From JACDAN01 sp963847235 (GTDB lineage: Bacteria; Actinomycetota; Thermoleophilia; Gaiellales; Gaiellaceae): 64,000 bases of DNA. The stretch covers positions 1 to 64,000 of the forward strand of contig CAWJYU010000003.1 of the NCBI GenBank assembly GCA_963847235.1. The letters are read 5' to 3'. The translations under genes and the position numbers were made by a program. This document shows, piece after piece, positions 7,709-16,870 of this stretch (the stretch's first letter is position 1; every line of letters starts with the position of its first letter). The notes under the pieces are model-generated. The model did not search any database and was not told where the DNA came from. It saw only the letters and a list, made by a program, of their open reading frames with translations.

Positions 7709-8970
7709 GCGCAAGGACGCGGGAGCTCTTCAGCCTGATCCTGGTCGGGATCCTCGTCGGCACCGCGTTCGCGAGCGTCTACATCGCGCGCCAGGAGGTC
7801 GTCAGCACCGAGTCGCTCTCCTACGCGCTCTTCTTCCTCGGCCTCTACGTCGCGGCCCACGTCGTCACGCGGATCACGGTGCCGCACGCCGACCCGTACC
7901 TCCTCCCGATGGCCGGCCTGCTGACCGGCATCGGCCTGACCGAGATCTACCGCCTGAACGAGGACGAAGCCTTCCGGCAGGGCGTCTGGATCGTGATCGG
8001 CCTCGCCGCCTTCGCCGGGACGCTACTCGTGCTTCGCCGCGACTACCGACGGCTCGAGAGCTACAAGTACCTCTTCGGTATCGGGGCACTCGTCCTGCTC
8101 GCCCTGCCGGCGATGCCCTTCATCGGCAGGACGGTGAACGGCGCCAGGCTCTGGGTCGAGCTCGGGCCGATGCGGTTCCAACCGGGTGAGTTCGCGAAGA
8201 TCTGCCTGATCGTCTTCCTCGCCGGCTACCTGCGCGAGAAGCGGGAGGTGCTGGCGCAGGCTCGCCTGAAGGATCTCGGCCCCCTGCTCTTCATCTGGGG
8301 CGGCGCGATGGCCGTCCTCGTGCTCACGAACGACCTCGGCGGCGGGCTCCTCTACTTCGGGATCTTCCTGGCGATGCTCTACGTCGCCACGGCGCAGGTC
8401 TGGTTCGTCGCCGCGGGGGCGGCGATGTTCGTCGGCGGCGCCGCGCTCGTCTACACGCAGGTCGGGCGGGTCGCGGACCGGGTGCGGATGTGGCTCGACC
8501 CGTGGAGCGACGCCGACGGCGGCGGCTACCAGACGATCCAGTCGATCTACGCGATCGCCAACGGCCACTTCGGCGGGACCGGCTTCGGACAGGGCACGTT
8601 CACGGACGCCGACGGCAACCCGCTGATCCCGTACGTCAGCACCGACTTCATCTACTCCGCGCTGGCGCAGGAGCTCGGCCTCGTCGGGATCTCGGCGTTC
8701 CTGCTCGTCTACATGCTCTTCGCGGCGCGCGGCTTCCGCATCGCGATGCTCGCCCAGGACGGCTTCTCCAAGCTGCTCGCGGTCGGTCTGACGTTCTGCT
8801 TCACGCTCCAGACGTTCATCATCGTCGGCGGGATCGTCCGCATCATCCCGCTGACCGGGATCACGCTTCCCTTCGTCAGCTACGGCGGCTCGAGCATCGT
8901 CGCGAACTTCGTTCTGCTCGCGGGACTGCTGCTCGTCTCCAACAGAGCGAACGAACGGCTGGGCTCGTGA
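7705..8970 (+). CDS. rodA: FtsW/RodA/SpoVE-family peptidoglycan glycosyltransferase
   Basis: The 421-residue polytopic membrane protein (about ten helices) belongs to the SEDS family. It carries the signatures GPMRFQPGEFAKI, the extracellular loop LGLVGISAF with the QELG motif, and the C-terminal PLTGITLPFVSYGGSS. SEDS proteins polymerise lipid II glycan strands in partnership with a class B PBP, and that partner is encoded next door with overlapping start and stop codons. The ATG overlaps the pstP stop (ATGA). In this operon context RodA is the better name than FtsW, though sequence alone does not settle it. Confidence 0.92.
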   Translation: MSARTRELFSLILVGILVGTAFASVYIARQEVVSTESLSYALFFLGLYVAAHVVTRITVPHADPYLLPMAGLLTGIGLTEIYRLNEDEAFRQGVWIVIGLAAFAGTLLVLRRDYRRLESYKYLFGIGALVLLALPAMPFIGRTVNGARLWVELGPMRFQPGEFAKICLIVFLAGYLREKREVLAQARLKDLGPLLFIWGGAMAVLVLTNDLGGGLLYFGIFLAMLYVATAQVWFVAAGAAMFVGGAALVYTQVGRVADRVRMWLDPWSDADGGGYQTIQSIYAIANGHFGGTGFGQGTFTDADGNPLIPYVSTDFIYSALAQELGLVGISAFLLVYMLFAARGFRIAMLAQDGFSKLLAVGLTFCFTLQTFIIVGGIVRIIPLTGITLPFVSYGGSSIVANFVLLAGLLLVSNRANERLGS

Positions 8971-10448
8971 ACACGCAGATCTCGCGTCTCGCGGTCGCCG
9001 GGCTCGTGCTCGTGACCTCGCTGATCGTCGGCACGACCTACTGGCAGGCCTGGGCGGCTCCGGGCCTCGCCGAGCGGCAGGACAACGCGATCAAGGTCGT
9101 CGCGCAGTTCACGATCAAGCGCGGGCTGATCTACGCCGGCGACGGCGTGACCCGGCTGGCCGTGAACCGCCGCCGGCGCGTCTCCGGCCAGACCTTCTAC
9201 CTGCGCCGCTACCCCAAGGGCGAGCTGACGGCGCACGCGGTGGGCTACTCGACCCGGTCGCGGTCGCGGACCGGGCTCGAGCGGTCGCGCAACGACTTCC
9301 TCACCGGCGCGAACCAGAACCTGAGCACCGTCCTGGACACGACGCTGGACGAGCTGCGCGGCAAGACGATCGAGGGCAACGACATCATCACGACGATCCG
9401 CTGGCGGGCCCAGGCGGTGGCCCTGCGCGCCCTCGGAGGCCAGTGCGGCGCCGCGGTCGCGCTCGAGCCGTCGACCGGGAAGGTGCTCGTCCTCGCCTCG
9501 AGCCCGAGCTTCGATCCCAATCTCGTCGAGCGGAACTTCGGTGCCGTGCAGCGTGGCCGTGGCGCTTGTCCGATCGCGCCGCTGCTGAACCGCGGCACCG
9601 CGGGGCTCTTCATCCCCGGCTCGACGTTCAAGGTCGTGACCGCGGCGGCCGCGCTCGACTCCGGCCGCTACTCGACCAACTCGTCGTTCGTCGATCCCGG
9701 CTACTGCATCGAGTACGGCCAGCGGGTCAACAACTACGACACGTCCAGCCCCTTCGGGCGCGTGAGCTTCTCGCAGGCGCTCGTGAACTCGATCAACTCG
9801 TCGTTCTGCGAGATGGGCAAGGAGATGGGCGCCGGTGTGATCCTCGACTACGCGCGGCGCTTCGGCTTCTACGAGGACCCGCCGGTCGACCTGCCCTCGG
9901 ACGAGCGGCTGCCGAGCGGTCTCTACCAGGACGGCAAGCTGGTGCCCGAGTCCAAGGAGGGTGACGCCGACCCCGGCCGGCTCGCGTTCGGCCAGGAGCG
10001 GATGCTCGTCACGCCGATGCAGATGGCAATGGTCGCGGCCACCGTGGCGAACGGCGGCGTCGTGATGGAGCCGTACCTGACCGACCGGGTGCGGGCGCCC
10101 GACGGCTCCATCGTCCAGCGCATGAAGCCGGACGAGGTGCGACGCGCGATCAAGGAACAGACTGCCCGCGACCTGACGGCGATGATGGAAGGGGTCGTGT
10201 CGGGCGGGACGGGGACCGCCGCGCAGATTCCGGGCGTTCGCGTCGCCGGGAAGACCGGTACCGCCGAGACGGGCCGCGCCGGCAGGAACGTCGCCGGGTT
10301 CATCGCCTTCGCGCCGGCCGACCGGCCGCGGGTCGCGGTCGCCGTCTACCTCCAGAACCAGAGCGGGACGGGCGGCACCGTCGCCGCCCCGGTCGCGAAG
10401 CAGATCTTGCAGGCACTTCTACGCGCGCCGTCGAACTCGGAGAGTTAG
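8967..10448 (+). CDS. pbpA: class B penicillin-binding protein, transpeptidase (PbpA type)
   Basis: The GTG at 8967 overlaps the rodA stop, giving 493 residues. One N-terminal membrane helix (about 8-26) is followed by a short dimerisation/pedestal region and a transpeptidase domain with the active-site serine in GSTFK near 219, SIN near 275 (NSINSSFC) and KTGTAE near 429. It cross-links peptide stems outside the membrane, with RodA supplying glycan strands. The adjacent PASTA kinase and phosphatase are the expected regulators of this pair. Confidence 0.93.
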   Translation: MNTQISRLAVAGLVLVTSLIVGTTYWQAWAAPGLAERQDNAIKVVAQFTIKRGLIYAGDGVTRLAVNRRRRVSGQTFYLRRYPKGELTAHAVGYSTRSRSRTGLERSRNDFLTGANQNLSTVLDTTLDELRGKTIEGNDIITTIRWRAQAVALRALGGQCGAAVALEPSTGKVLVLASSPSFDPNLVERNFGAVQRGRGACPIAPLLNRGTAGLFIPGSTFKVVTAAAALDSGRYSTNSSFVDPGYCIEYGQRVNNYDTSSPFGRVSFSQALVNSINSSFCEMGKEMGAGVILDYARRFGFYEDPPVDLPSDERLPSGLYQDGKLVPESKEGDADPGRLAFGQERMLVTPMQMAMVAATVANGGVVMEPYLTDRVRAPDGSIVQRMKPDEVRRAIKEQTARDLTAMMEGVVSGGTGTAAQIPGVRVAGKTGTAETGRAGRNVAGFIAFAPADRPRVAVAVYLQNQSGTGGTVAAPVAKQILQALLRAPSNSES

Positions 10449-10452
10449 GCAA

Positions 10453-12402
10453 GTGGCGGTTTCCGACACCCTGATCAACACGCTCTTCGACGGGCGGTAC
10501 CGCATCGTCCGGCGGCTCGGCTCCGGCGGGATGGCGAACGTCTACCTCGCCGAGGACGAGGACCTCGGCCGTCAGGTCGCGATCAAGATCCTCAACGACC
10601 GGCACGCGAGCGACGAGTCGTTCATCGAGCGGTTCCGGCGCGAGGCGAAGAACGCGGCCGGCCTGACCCACCCGAACATCGTCTCGATCTACGACCGCGG
10701 CGAGGCCGAGGGCACCTACTACATCGCGATGGAGTACCTCGAGGGCCGGTCGCTCAAGGACAGGATCGTCGCCGAAGGGCCGCTGCCGATCCCGGCGGCG
10801 ATCGACGCGACACGGCAGATCCTCCACGCGCTCGGGTTCGCGCACCGGGGCGGAGTCGTCCACCGGGACGTGAAGCCGCACAACGTGCTGCTGTCGCCGG
10901 ACGGCTCCGAGCGGCGCTACAAGGTGACGGACTTCGGGATCTCGCGCACCTCGGCGAGCCAGATGACCGAGGCGGGCTCGATCGTCGGCACCGCGCAGTA
11001 CCTCTCACCCGAGCAGGCGCGCGGCGCAGCCGTCGACCAGCGCTCGGACATCTACTCGGTCGGGATCGTGCTCTACGAGCTGCTGACCGGGAAGCTGCCG
11101 TTCACCGGCGAGACGCCGCTCGAGATCGCGATGAAGCATCTCTCGGAGATCCCGAAGCCGCCCTCGGCGCTCCGGCCGGAGGTCTCGCCCGACCTCGACA
11201 TGGTCGTCCTGCGCGCGCTCGCCAAGGATCCGGGAGACCGGTTCGAGAGCGCGGAGGAGATGGACCGGGAGCTCGCGCGAGTCGCCTCCGGATCGGCGGT
11301 GACCGCGGAGACGGCCGATGCGGCTACGGCCGTTCTGGCCGGTGCCGGGCTGGCGGAGTCGGCGCCGACGATGGTCTCCCGCCGCCCGGTCGTCACCCCG
11401 CCGCCGCCGCGCTACCGCGAGCACGAGTACTACGACTACGAGCCGCCGCGCCGCCGCCGGAAGTTCTGGCCGTGGCTCCTCACGGGGCTCCTGCTGGTCG
11501 GCGCGCTCGTCGCAGGCTTCTACGTCTGGCAGCAGATCCAGGACGAGATCAACGAGTCGAAGCCGGTCGCCGTCCCGTTCGTGGAGGGCGTTCGGGCGCC
11601 GGTCGCGCGGCGGCGGATCCAGGACGCCGGGCTGCGGCCCGTTCCGCGACAGGAGTCCAGCGACAGCGTTCCCCAGGGGATCGTGATCCGCCAGGAGCCC
11701 GATGCCGGCGAGCGGATCCAGCGCGGCAACGCGGTGCGGTACTTCGTCTCGACCGGCAGGCCGAGGGTGCAGGTGCCGGAGGTGGTGGGGGCCCGCGAGT
11801 CGGACGCCGTCGCGACCTTACGCGCCGCCGGCCTCGTTCCGCGGGTGGTCGACATCTTCTCGACCGAGCCCGAGGGAACCGTCATCGCGCAGGATCCCAA
11901 GGGCGGGACGAGCATCGTCGAGGGGAGCGACGTGCGGCTCAACGTGTCGAAGGGCCCGCAGCAGACAGGGCTCCCGAACGTGATCGGGCGCTCGTTCGAC
12001 GACGCGGCCGCGGCGCTGCGAGAAGCGGGCTTCACGCCGGTTCGGCGCGACGTCGAGGCGCAGGAGCCGGAAGGGACCGTGATCGGGATGAGCCCCAGCG
12101 CCGGCACGCTCGCCCCGCCCGGAACCCGCGTGACGCTGAGCGTGTCCTCGGGGACGTCGACGACCGCGGTTCCGGACGTCGTCGGCGAGGAGGAGGCGAG
12201 CGCGCGGGCGACGCTGCAGAACGAGGGCTGGCGGGTCCTGATTCGTGACACGCCGACGACGAACCCCGACGAGGACGGCCTGGTCATCACGCAGACGCCC
12301 GCTCCGGGCGAGCAGGCCGAGCCCGGCGCGCAGGTGATCATCTACGTGGGGCGCTACCAGGAGATCCCGGAGCCGCCTCCGCCGCCCGAGACCTTTCCGT
12401 GA
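10453..12402 (+). CDS. pknB: PASTA-domain Ser/Thr protein kinase PknB
   Basis: The GTG-started 649-residue protein has a full Hanks kinase domain (about 15-275: LGSGGMANV, VAIKI with Lys45, HRDVKPHN near 137, DFGISR, GTAQYLSPEQ). A juxtamembrane linker with Tyr-rich and basic segments follows, then one transmembrane helix (about 338-358) and four extracellular PASTA repeats (about 368-640), each ending in a PxxGT or similar turn, and a proline-rich tail. PASTA domains sense muropeptides or lipid II and regulate cell-wall synthesis. It follows pbpA by four bases and overlaps ddl by four, so it closes the operon core. Confidence 0.95.
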   Translation: MAVSDTLINTLFDGRYRIVRRLGSGGMANVYLAEDEDLGRQVAIKILNDRHASDESFIERFRREAKNAAGLTHPNIVSIYDRGEAEGTYYIAMEYLEGRSLKDRIVAEGPLPIPAAIDATRQILHALGFAHRGGVVHRDVKPHNVLLSPDGSERRYKVTDFGISRTSASQMTEAGSIVGTAQYLSPEQARGAAVDQRSDIYSVGIVLYELLTGKLPFTGETPLEIAMKHLSEIPKPPSALRPEVSPDLDMVVLRALAKDPGDRFESAEEMDRELARVASGSAVTAETADAATAVLAGAGLAESAPTMVSRRPVVTPPPPRYREHEYYDYEPPRRRRKFWPWLLTGLLLVGALVAGFYVWQQIQDEINESKPVAVPFVEGVRAPVARRRIQDAGLRPVPRQESSDSVPQGIVIRQEPDAGERIQRGNAVRYFVSTGRPRVQVPEVVGARESDAVATLRAAGLVPRVVDIFSTEPEGTVIAQDPKGGTSIVEGSDVRLNVSKGPQQTGLPNVIGRSFDDAAAALREAGFTPVRRDVEAQEPEGTVIGMSPSAGTLAPPGTRVTLSVSSGTSTTAVPDVVGEEEASARATLQNEGWRVLIRDTPTTNPDEDGLVITQTPAPGEQAEPGAQVIIYVGRYQEIPEPPPPPETFP

Positions 12403-13424
12403 GCAAGCGGATTCGCGTCGCGGTCATCGCCGGCGGACGCTCGAGCGAGCACGAGATCTCCGTCGCTTCTGCGCGCTCGGTGATCGACGGGCTGGACCCG
12501 GACCGGTACGACGTCCAGACGATCCAGATCCACCACGACGGGCGCTGGGAGCTCGGGCCGGGAGACGCGACAGAGCTCGAGCGGCCTGTCGCAGAGACGC
12601 TGCCCGTTCCGACGGGCTCGCCGCCCGAGCTGCTCGGACAGGTCGAGGTCGTCCTGCCGATCCTGCACGGGCCGTTCGGCGAGGACGGAACCGTCCAGGG
12701 GCTCCTCGAGCTGGCGGGCGTGCCGTACGTGGGCGCCGGCGTGACCGCGTCCGCACTCTGCATGGACAAGGACCTCTTCAAGGCCGTCTGCCGCGACAAG
12801 GGGATCCCGGTCACCCGCTCGGTGACTGTCCGGAACGGCGACCGGCCGGAGAGTCCGTACGGCTACCCCGTGTTCGTCAAGCCGGCGCGCCTGGGCTCGT
12901 CGGTCGGGATCAGCAAGGTCGGCGATGAGAGCGAGCTCCAGTCGGCCGTGGATCTCGCGCGGCGCCATGACGAGAAGGTGCTGATCGAGGAGTTCGTGCC
13001 CGGCGTCGAGGTCGAGGTGGGCGTGCTGGGCAACAAGGAGCCGATCGCATCCGTGCCGGGCGAGATCGTCGCGCACGGTTTCTCCGGGGTGGACTGGTAC
13101 GACTACTCCGCGAAGTACGACGTGGGCGGGATGGACCTGGTGATCCCGCCGCGGATCCCGGAGGACAAGGCCGAGCGCGTGCAGCAGCTCGCCGTCGAGG
13201 CGTTCGTCGCCACCGACTGCGAGGGCATGGCGCGCGCGGACTGCTTCGTGCGTGATGACGGCGAGGTGCTCGTCAATGAGCTGAACACGATCCCCGGCTT
13301 CACGGCGACGAGCGTCTACGCCAAGCTCTTCGAGGAGTCCGGCATCCCGTACCCCGAGCTCCTCGACCGGCTCGTCGAGCTCGCGCTCGAGCGCCACGAG
13401 CGGCGCGGCAAGCTCGAGTTCTAG
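12399..13424 (+). CDS. ddl: D-alanine--D-alanine ligase
   Basis: The 341-residue ATP-grasp enzyme starts at a GTG overlapping the pknB stop. Diagnostic segments are GGRSSEHEIS at the N-terminus, HGPFGEDGTVQGLLE, PVFVKPARLGSSVGISKV for ATP binding, EEFVPGVEVEVGVLG, and VNELNTIPGFTATSVYAKL at the metal/D-Ala site. It joins two D-alanines for the peptidoglycan stem peptide. Placement directly behind pknB, rather than in a mur cluster, couples precursor supply to the kinase operon and is less usual than the rest of this block. Confidence 0.94.
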   Translation: MSKRIRVAVIAGGRSSEHEISVASARSVIDGLDPDRYDVQTIQIHHDGRWELGPGDATELERPVAETLPVPTGSPPELLGQVEVVLPILHGPFGEDGTVQGLLELAGVPYVGAGVTASALCMDKDLFKAVCRDKGIPVTRSVTVRNGDRPESPYGYPVFVKPARLGSSVGISKVGDESELQSAVDLARRHDEKVLIEEFVPGVEVEVGVLGNKEPIASVPGEIVAHGFSGVDWYDYSAKYDVGGMDLVIPPRIPEDKAERVQQLAVEAFVATDCEGMARADCFVRDDGEVLVNELNTIPGFTATSVYAKLFEESGIPYPELLDRLVELALERHERRGKLEF

Positions 13425-13440
13425 ACAGCGCCTTTGGAGC

Positions 13441-13551
13441 CACGTCTTGGTGCCTGGCACCAGGACGCGTCCGCGAGGGAGGGCGTTTGGCTCACTGTGG
13501 TAGCGAAACCTGTCCCCGCCGGACGCCGCTCGGTGCCAGGCACCAAGACGC
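13441..13551. repeat. paired GGTGCC-A/T-GGCACC palindromes in the ddl/kinase gap
   Basis: Two 13-bp odd palindromes at 13449-13461 (centre T) and 13532-13544 (centre A) sit in opposite orientation, and CGTCTTGGTGCC recurs as its reverse complement at the right end. The 20 bases at 13528-13547 recur exactly inside pgi at 26221-26240. The spacer contains ACCTGTCCCC (13508-13517), also present between the palindromes at 17.5 kb. The layout resembles paired REP elements (REPIN). The gap lies between two converging genes and shows no other feature. Confidence 0.7.
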
Positions 13552-13582
13552 GACCGCAAAGGACGGTGCTGTGGACGATCGG

Positions 13583-15007
13583 CTAGCGCGCCGTGACTTC
13601 GTTTACGTGCTTGGAGCCGGAGTCGAGCTCGGTGATCCAAACGAGGAAGTAGCGCGCCTCGGCGTTCTCGAGCGTGTAGCGGTGGCGGTTCTGGATCGTC
13701 CGTGACTGCGACACGGGCTTCCACGGGCCCTCGGGGCTGTCGCCCGCGCGGATCTCCGCGGTGAACCCCGGCGTGTCGGTCGTCACCGTCATCGTCTTCG
13801 GTTCCACGGTTTCGCGGGCGTCCAGGACGAGGCCGACACCCGGCTTGCCCAGGCCCGAGCGGTAGGTCTCTGTGCTCCAGTAGGTCGACAGGTCGCCGTC
13901 GGTCGCGAGGCGCACCTCGTCGTCGTGCTCGGAGTTGTCGCCGTCCGGATCGTAGGCGGAGGTGCCGGTAAGCCCAATCGGGCGCGTGGGCGCCGCCTGC
14001 GGATCGTCCGAGTCGTCCCGAAGCGCCATCGTCGCGTACGCCGCCACCGCGGCGACGGCGAGCACGGCCAGCACCGCGGCGATCGACCAGAGGACACCGC
14101 CCAGCCGCCGCTTTCGCCGAGCTCGCGGGGCGCGCTGTTGAGCCGCCGGCCGCCGCTGGATCATCGTCGCCTGCTCGCCACCCGGATCGACGTCGGCGAG
14201 ACAGGCCTGCAGCTCGTCCACGAACTCGTTCATGGACGCGAAGCGATCGCCGGGCGACTTCGCCATCGCCCGCTCCACCGCCAGTGCCACCCTGGGAGGC
14301 ACGTCGGGCCGGCGGTCGAGCACCGAGGGAAGCGGCTCGTTCACGTGCTTCAGCGCCACCGTCACGAACGTCTCGCCCTCGTACGGCACGCCGCCGACGA
14401 GCAGCTCGTAGAGGACGACCCCGAGCGAGTAGACGTCCGTTTGCGCATCGACCTGCTGCCCGCGCGCCTGCTCCGGCGCGATGTACTCGCTCGTGCCGAG
14501 CACGGTGCCGGTGATCGTCATGCCCTGGACGTCGACCGACCGGGCGATTCCGAAGTCGGTCATCTTGGCCTGCCCGTCCGCGTTGAGCAGGACGTTCTGG
14601 GGCTTCACGTCCCGGTGGACCAGTCCGCGGCTGTGCGCAAATGCCAGCGCGCGGCCCATCTGCAGGGCGAGCTCGAGCGCTTCGCCGACGGGCATCGGCC
14701 CGGTCCGCTCCAGGAGCTGCTTCAGGTTCTCGCCCTCGACGAGCTCGAAGACGATGTACTGGCGCCCGTCGTCCTCTCCGCGGTCGATGACCGTGACGAT
14801 GTTCGGGTGGCTCAGCTGCGCAACGGCGCGCGCCTCACGCCGGAAGCGCTCGACGTACTCCTCGTCCTCGGTGAAGTGCGGGTGGAGGATCTTGACGGCG
14901 ATCTGGCGGTCGAGGAGCCGGTCGTGCGCCTTGTAGACGCTCGACATGCCCCCTTTCCCGATCAACTCGAGCAGCTCGTAGCGACCGGCGATCACCTCGC
15001 CTTGCAC
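13583..15007 (-). CDS. Ser/Thr protein kinase with discoidin-like extracellular domain
   Basis: The 474-residue protein starts MQGEVIAGRYELLELIGKGGMSSV. Its kinase domain is complete (VAVKI-type lysine in IAVKIL, HRDVKPQN, DFGIAR, GTSEYIAPEQ). A basic linker and one transmembrane helix (about 306-328) follow. The ectodomain, about 140 residues, begins GTSAYDPDGDNSEHDDEV and continues LATDGDLSTYWSTETY...GVGLVLDA, the pattern of an F5/8-type (discoidin) carbohydrate or lipid-binding beta-sandwich, and carries no PASTA repeats. It opposes ddl and was probably produced by divergence from the neighbouring PknB type with a different sensor. Confidence 0.9.
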   Translation of the reverse strand: MQGEVIAGRYELLELIGKGGMSSVYKAHDRLLDRQIAVKILHPHFTEDEEYVERFRREARAVAQLSHPNIVTVIDRGEDDGRQYIVFELVEGENLKQLLERTGPMPVGEALELALQMGRALAFAHSRGLVHRDVKPQNVLLNADGQAKMTDFGIARSVDVQGMTITGTVLGTSEYIAPEQARGQQVDAQTDVYSLGVVLYELLVGGVPYEGETFVTVALKHVNEPLPSVLDRRPDVPPRVALAVERAMAKSPGDRFASMNEFVDELQACLADVDPGGEQATMIQRRPAAQQRAPRARRKRRLGGVLWSIAAVLAVLAVAAVAAYATMALRDDSDDPQAAPTRPIGLTGTSAYDPDGDNSEHDDEVRLATDGDLSTYWSTETYRSGLGKPGVGLVLDARETVEPKTMTVTTDTPGFTAEIRAGDSPEGPWKPVSQSRTIQNRHRYTLENAEARYFLVWITELDSGSKHVNEVTAR

Positions 15008-15028
15008 GGGACGAAGGGTACTCGCGGG

Positions 15029-15472
15029 TTAGACCGGGTCTGCCGTACGGGCCGCCGTCGCAGGCTCCCCGGGAGGCGTGCCGCGAAGCCCGAGCCAGCG
15101 CATGTCGCGGTAGGCGATGTAGGCCGCGTAGACGAGCACGATCAGCGCGAACATGCCGTGGAGGCCGTGTACCCAGCCGCTCGCCGGATCCTCGTCGGGC
15201 GGCGACAGGAAGATCTGGATCGTGCCGAAGACGAAGAGCCCGAAGTTGACCGCGATCCAGCCCCACATACGCCAGAACGCGACGAGCGCTGAGAGGAAGA
15301 CGATCAGCTCCGAGCCGTGGATGATGAAGCCGCCGACGAAGCCATGGAGGTCGAGAGCGTCCTCGCCGGCACCTGTGAAGTAGGCGGTGATGAAGTAGGC
15401 CTGCAGGAAGACGCAGACCACGATGATCGACGCGAAGACGAGGTTCACCCACGTGGCCGCACGGTTCCTCAT
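15029..15472 (-). CDS. four-helix membrane protein, DUF6220-like
   Basis: The 147-residue protein contains four hydrophobic segments (about 10-30, 45-66, 72-90, 102-122) with histidines in LHGFVGGFIIHGSEL and WVHGLHGMFAL placed near helix ends. This is reminiscent of small DUF6220-type or b-type-cytochrome-like four-helix proteins. No catalytic motif is recognisable. It lies 21 bp upstream of the kinase on the same strand, and 17 bp after gabT, so all three may be co-transcribed. Confidence 0.65.
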   Translation of the reverse strand: MRNRAATWVNLVFASIIVVCVFLQAYFITAYFTGAGEDALDLHGFVGGFIIHGSELIVFLSALVAFWRMWGWIAVNFGLFVFGTIQIFLSPPDEDPASGWVHGLHGMFALIVLVYAAYIAYRDMRWLGLRGTPPGEPATAARTADPV

Positions 15473-15489
15473 GCGGCGCCGAGCTTAAC

Positions 15490-16815
15490 TCAGTCGGAGG
15501 ACAGTGTGGCGTCGAGCGCCTGCTCCCACACGCCGAGCGCCTCGTCGAGCTCGGCGTCCGAGAGCGTCAGCGGGGCGAGCACGCGGATGCAGTTCGAGTA
15601 GATCCCGGACTTCAGGAGCAGGAGGCCGTTGCGGGCCGCCTCCTCGACGACCGCCGTGGCCGCCTCGGCGTCCGGCTTCTTCGTCGCCGGGTCGCGCACG
15701 AGCTCCACGGCGAGCATCATGCCGAGGCCTCGCACGTCGCCGACCTGCGGGAGCCGCTCCCTCCAGCTCTCCATCCGCGCGCGCGTCGTGTCGCCGAGAA
15801 CCGTTGCGCGGGCGCAGAGGTTCTCCTCCTCGATGACGTCGAGCACGGCATGGGCGGCGGCCTGCGCGACCGGGTTGCCGACGTAGGTGCCGCCGATCGC
15901 CGAGTCGCTGGGGGCGTCCATGATCTCCGCCTTCCCGATCACGCCCGAGAGCGGAAGGCCCATCGCGATCGACTTGGCGACCGTGATCAGGTCGGGCTCC
16001 AACCCGTAGTGCTCGATCGCGAAGAGCTTCCCGGTGCGGCCGAAGCCGGTCTGCACCTCGTCCACGACCATGACGATCCCCTGCTCGTCGCAGATCCGGC
16101 GGACGCCCTGCATGAACTCGCGCGGCGCGACGACGAATCCGCCCTCGCCCTGCACGGGCTCGATCACGATCGCGGCGACCGATTCGGCTGCGACCTGCGT
16201 GACCAGCGCGCGCTCGAGCGAGTCGAGTGCCGTCTGCCAGTCGGGGCCGCGGTAGTCGTTCGGGAACGGCACGCGGTAGACCTCGGGCGCGAACGGCCCG
16301 AGCCCGGCCTTGTACGGGTGCGTCTTCGAGGTCAGCGAGAGGCTGAGCAGCGTCCGGCCGTGGAAGCCGCCCTCGAAGCCGATCACCGCCGGCCGGCCGG
16401 TGTGTGCGCGCGCGAACTTGATCGCGTTCTCGACCGCCTCGGTGCCGGCGTTGAAGAAGGCCGCCTTCGCGTTCGCAATCGGCGCCAGCTCGCAGAGGCG
16501 CTCGGCGAGCCGGACGTAGGTCTCGTACGGGACGATCGTGAAATCGGTATGGCTGAACCGCTCGAGTTGCTCCTGCGCCGCCTCGACGACCCTTGGATGC
16601 GAGTGGCCGACGTTCAGGCAGCCCACGCCGCCCGTGAAGTCGAGGAAGGTGTTCCCGTCAACGTCGGTGAGGGTCGCGCCTTGACCGCGCTCGATTACGA
16701 CGGGGATGTAGATGGAGAGGGGGTCGGCGATCACGCGCTCCTTGCGGTCGAGGATCTCGCGGGAGCGGGGGCCGGGGATGTCCGTGCGCAGCTCGATCGT
16801 CTTTGTCGTCGCCAT
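15490..16815 (-). CDS. gabT: class III aminotransferase, 4-aminobutyrate aminotransferase type
   Basis: The 441-residue PLP enzyme starts at the ATG at 16815 (MATTKTIELRTDIPGPRS). It has the substrate-side GVGCLNVGHSHP, FFNAGTEAVENAIKFAR and GFHGRT for phosphate binding, the VDEVQTGFGRTGK aspartate motif, and the Schiff-base lysine in TVAKSIAMGLPLSG. It most likely moves the amino group of GABA to 2-oxoglutarate. Other omega-amino acids are possible. It is divergent from pdxH, which makes its cofactor. An upstream in-frame extension crosses the inverted repeat at 16849-16870 and is unlikely to be translated. Confidence 0.9.
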   Translation of the reverse strand: MATTKTIELRTDIPGPRSREILDRKERVIADPLSIYIPVVIERGQGATLTDVDGNTFLDFTGGVGCLNVGHSHPRVVEAAQEQLERFSHTDFTIVPYETYVRLAERLCELAPIANAKAAFFNAGTEAVENAIKFARAHTGRPAVIGFEGGFHGRTLLSLSLTSKTHPYKAGLGPFAPEVYRVPFPNDYRGPDWQTALDSLERALVTQVAAESVAAIVIEPVQGEGGFVVAPREFMQGVRRICDEQGIVMVVDEVQTGFGRTGKLFAIEHYGLEPDLITVAKSIAMGLPLSGVIGKAEIMDAPSDSAIGGTYVGNPVAQAAAHAVLDVIEEENLCARATVLGDTTRARMESWRERLPQVGDVRGLGMMLAVELVRDPATKKPDAEAATAVVEEAARNGLLLLKSGIYSNCIRVLAPLTLSDAELDEALGVWEQALDATLSSD

Positions 16816-16848
16816 ACGCGCGACGATAGCGGAGTGGTCGGCCGCTGT

Positions 16849-16870
16849 GAATAGTGAATAATCCCTATTC
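16849..16870. promoter_or_regulatory. AT-rich inverted repeat between gabT and pdxH, candidate operator
   Basis: In a strongly GC-rich context the bases GAATAGTGAATAATCCCTATTC contain the inverted pair GAATA (16856-16860) and TATTC (16866-16870) with a five-base spacer, plus a further GAATAG at 16849. The repeat abuts the pdxH ATG at 16871 and lies 33 bp from the gabT start, so one factor could control both genes. No regulator gene is adjacent. Confidence 0.4.
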
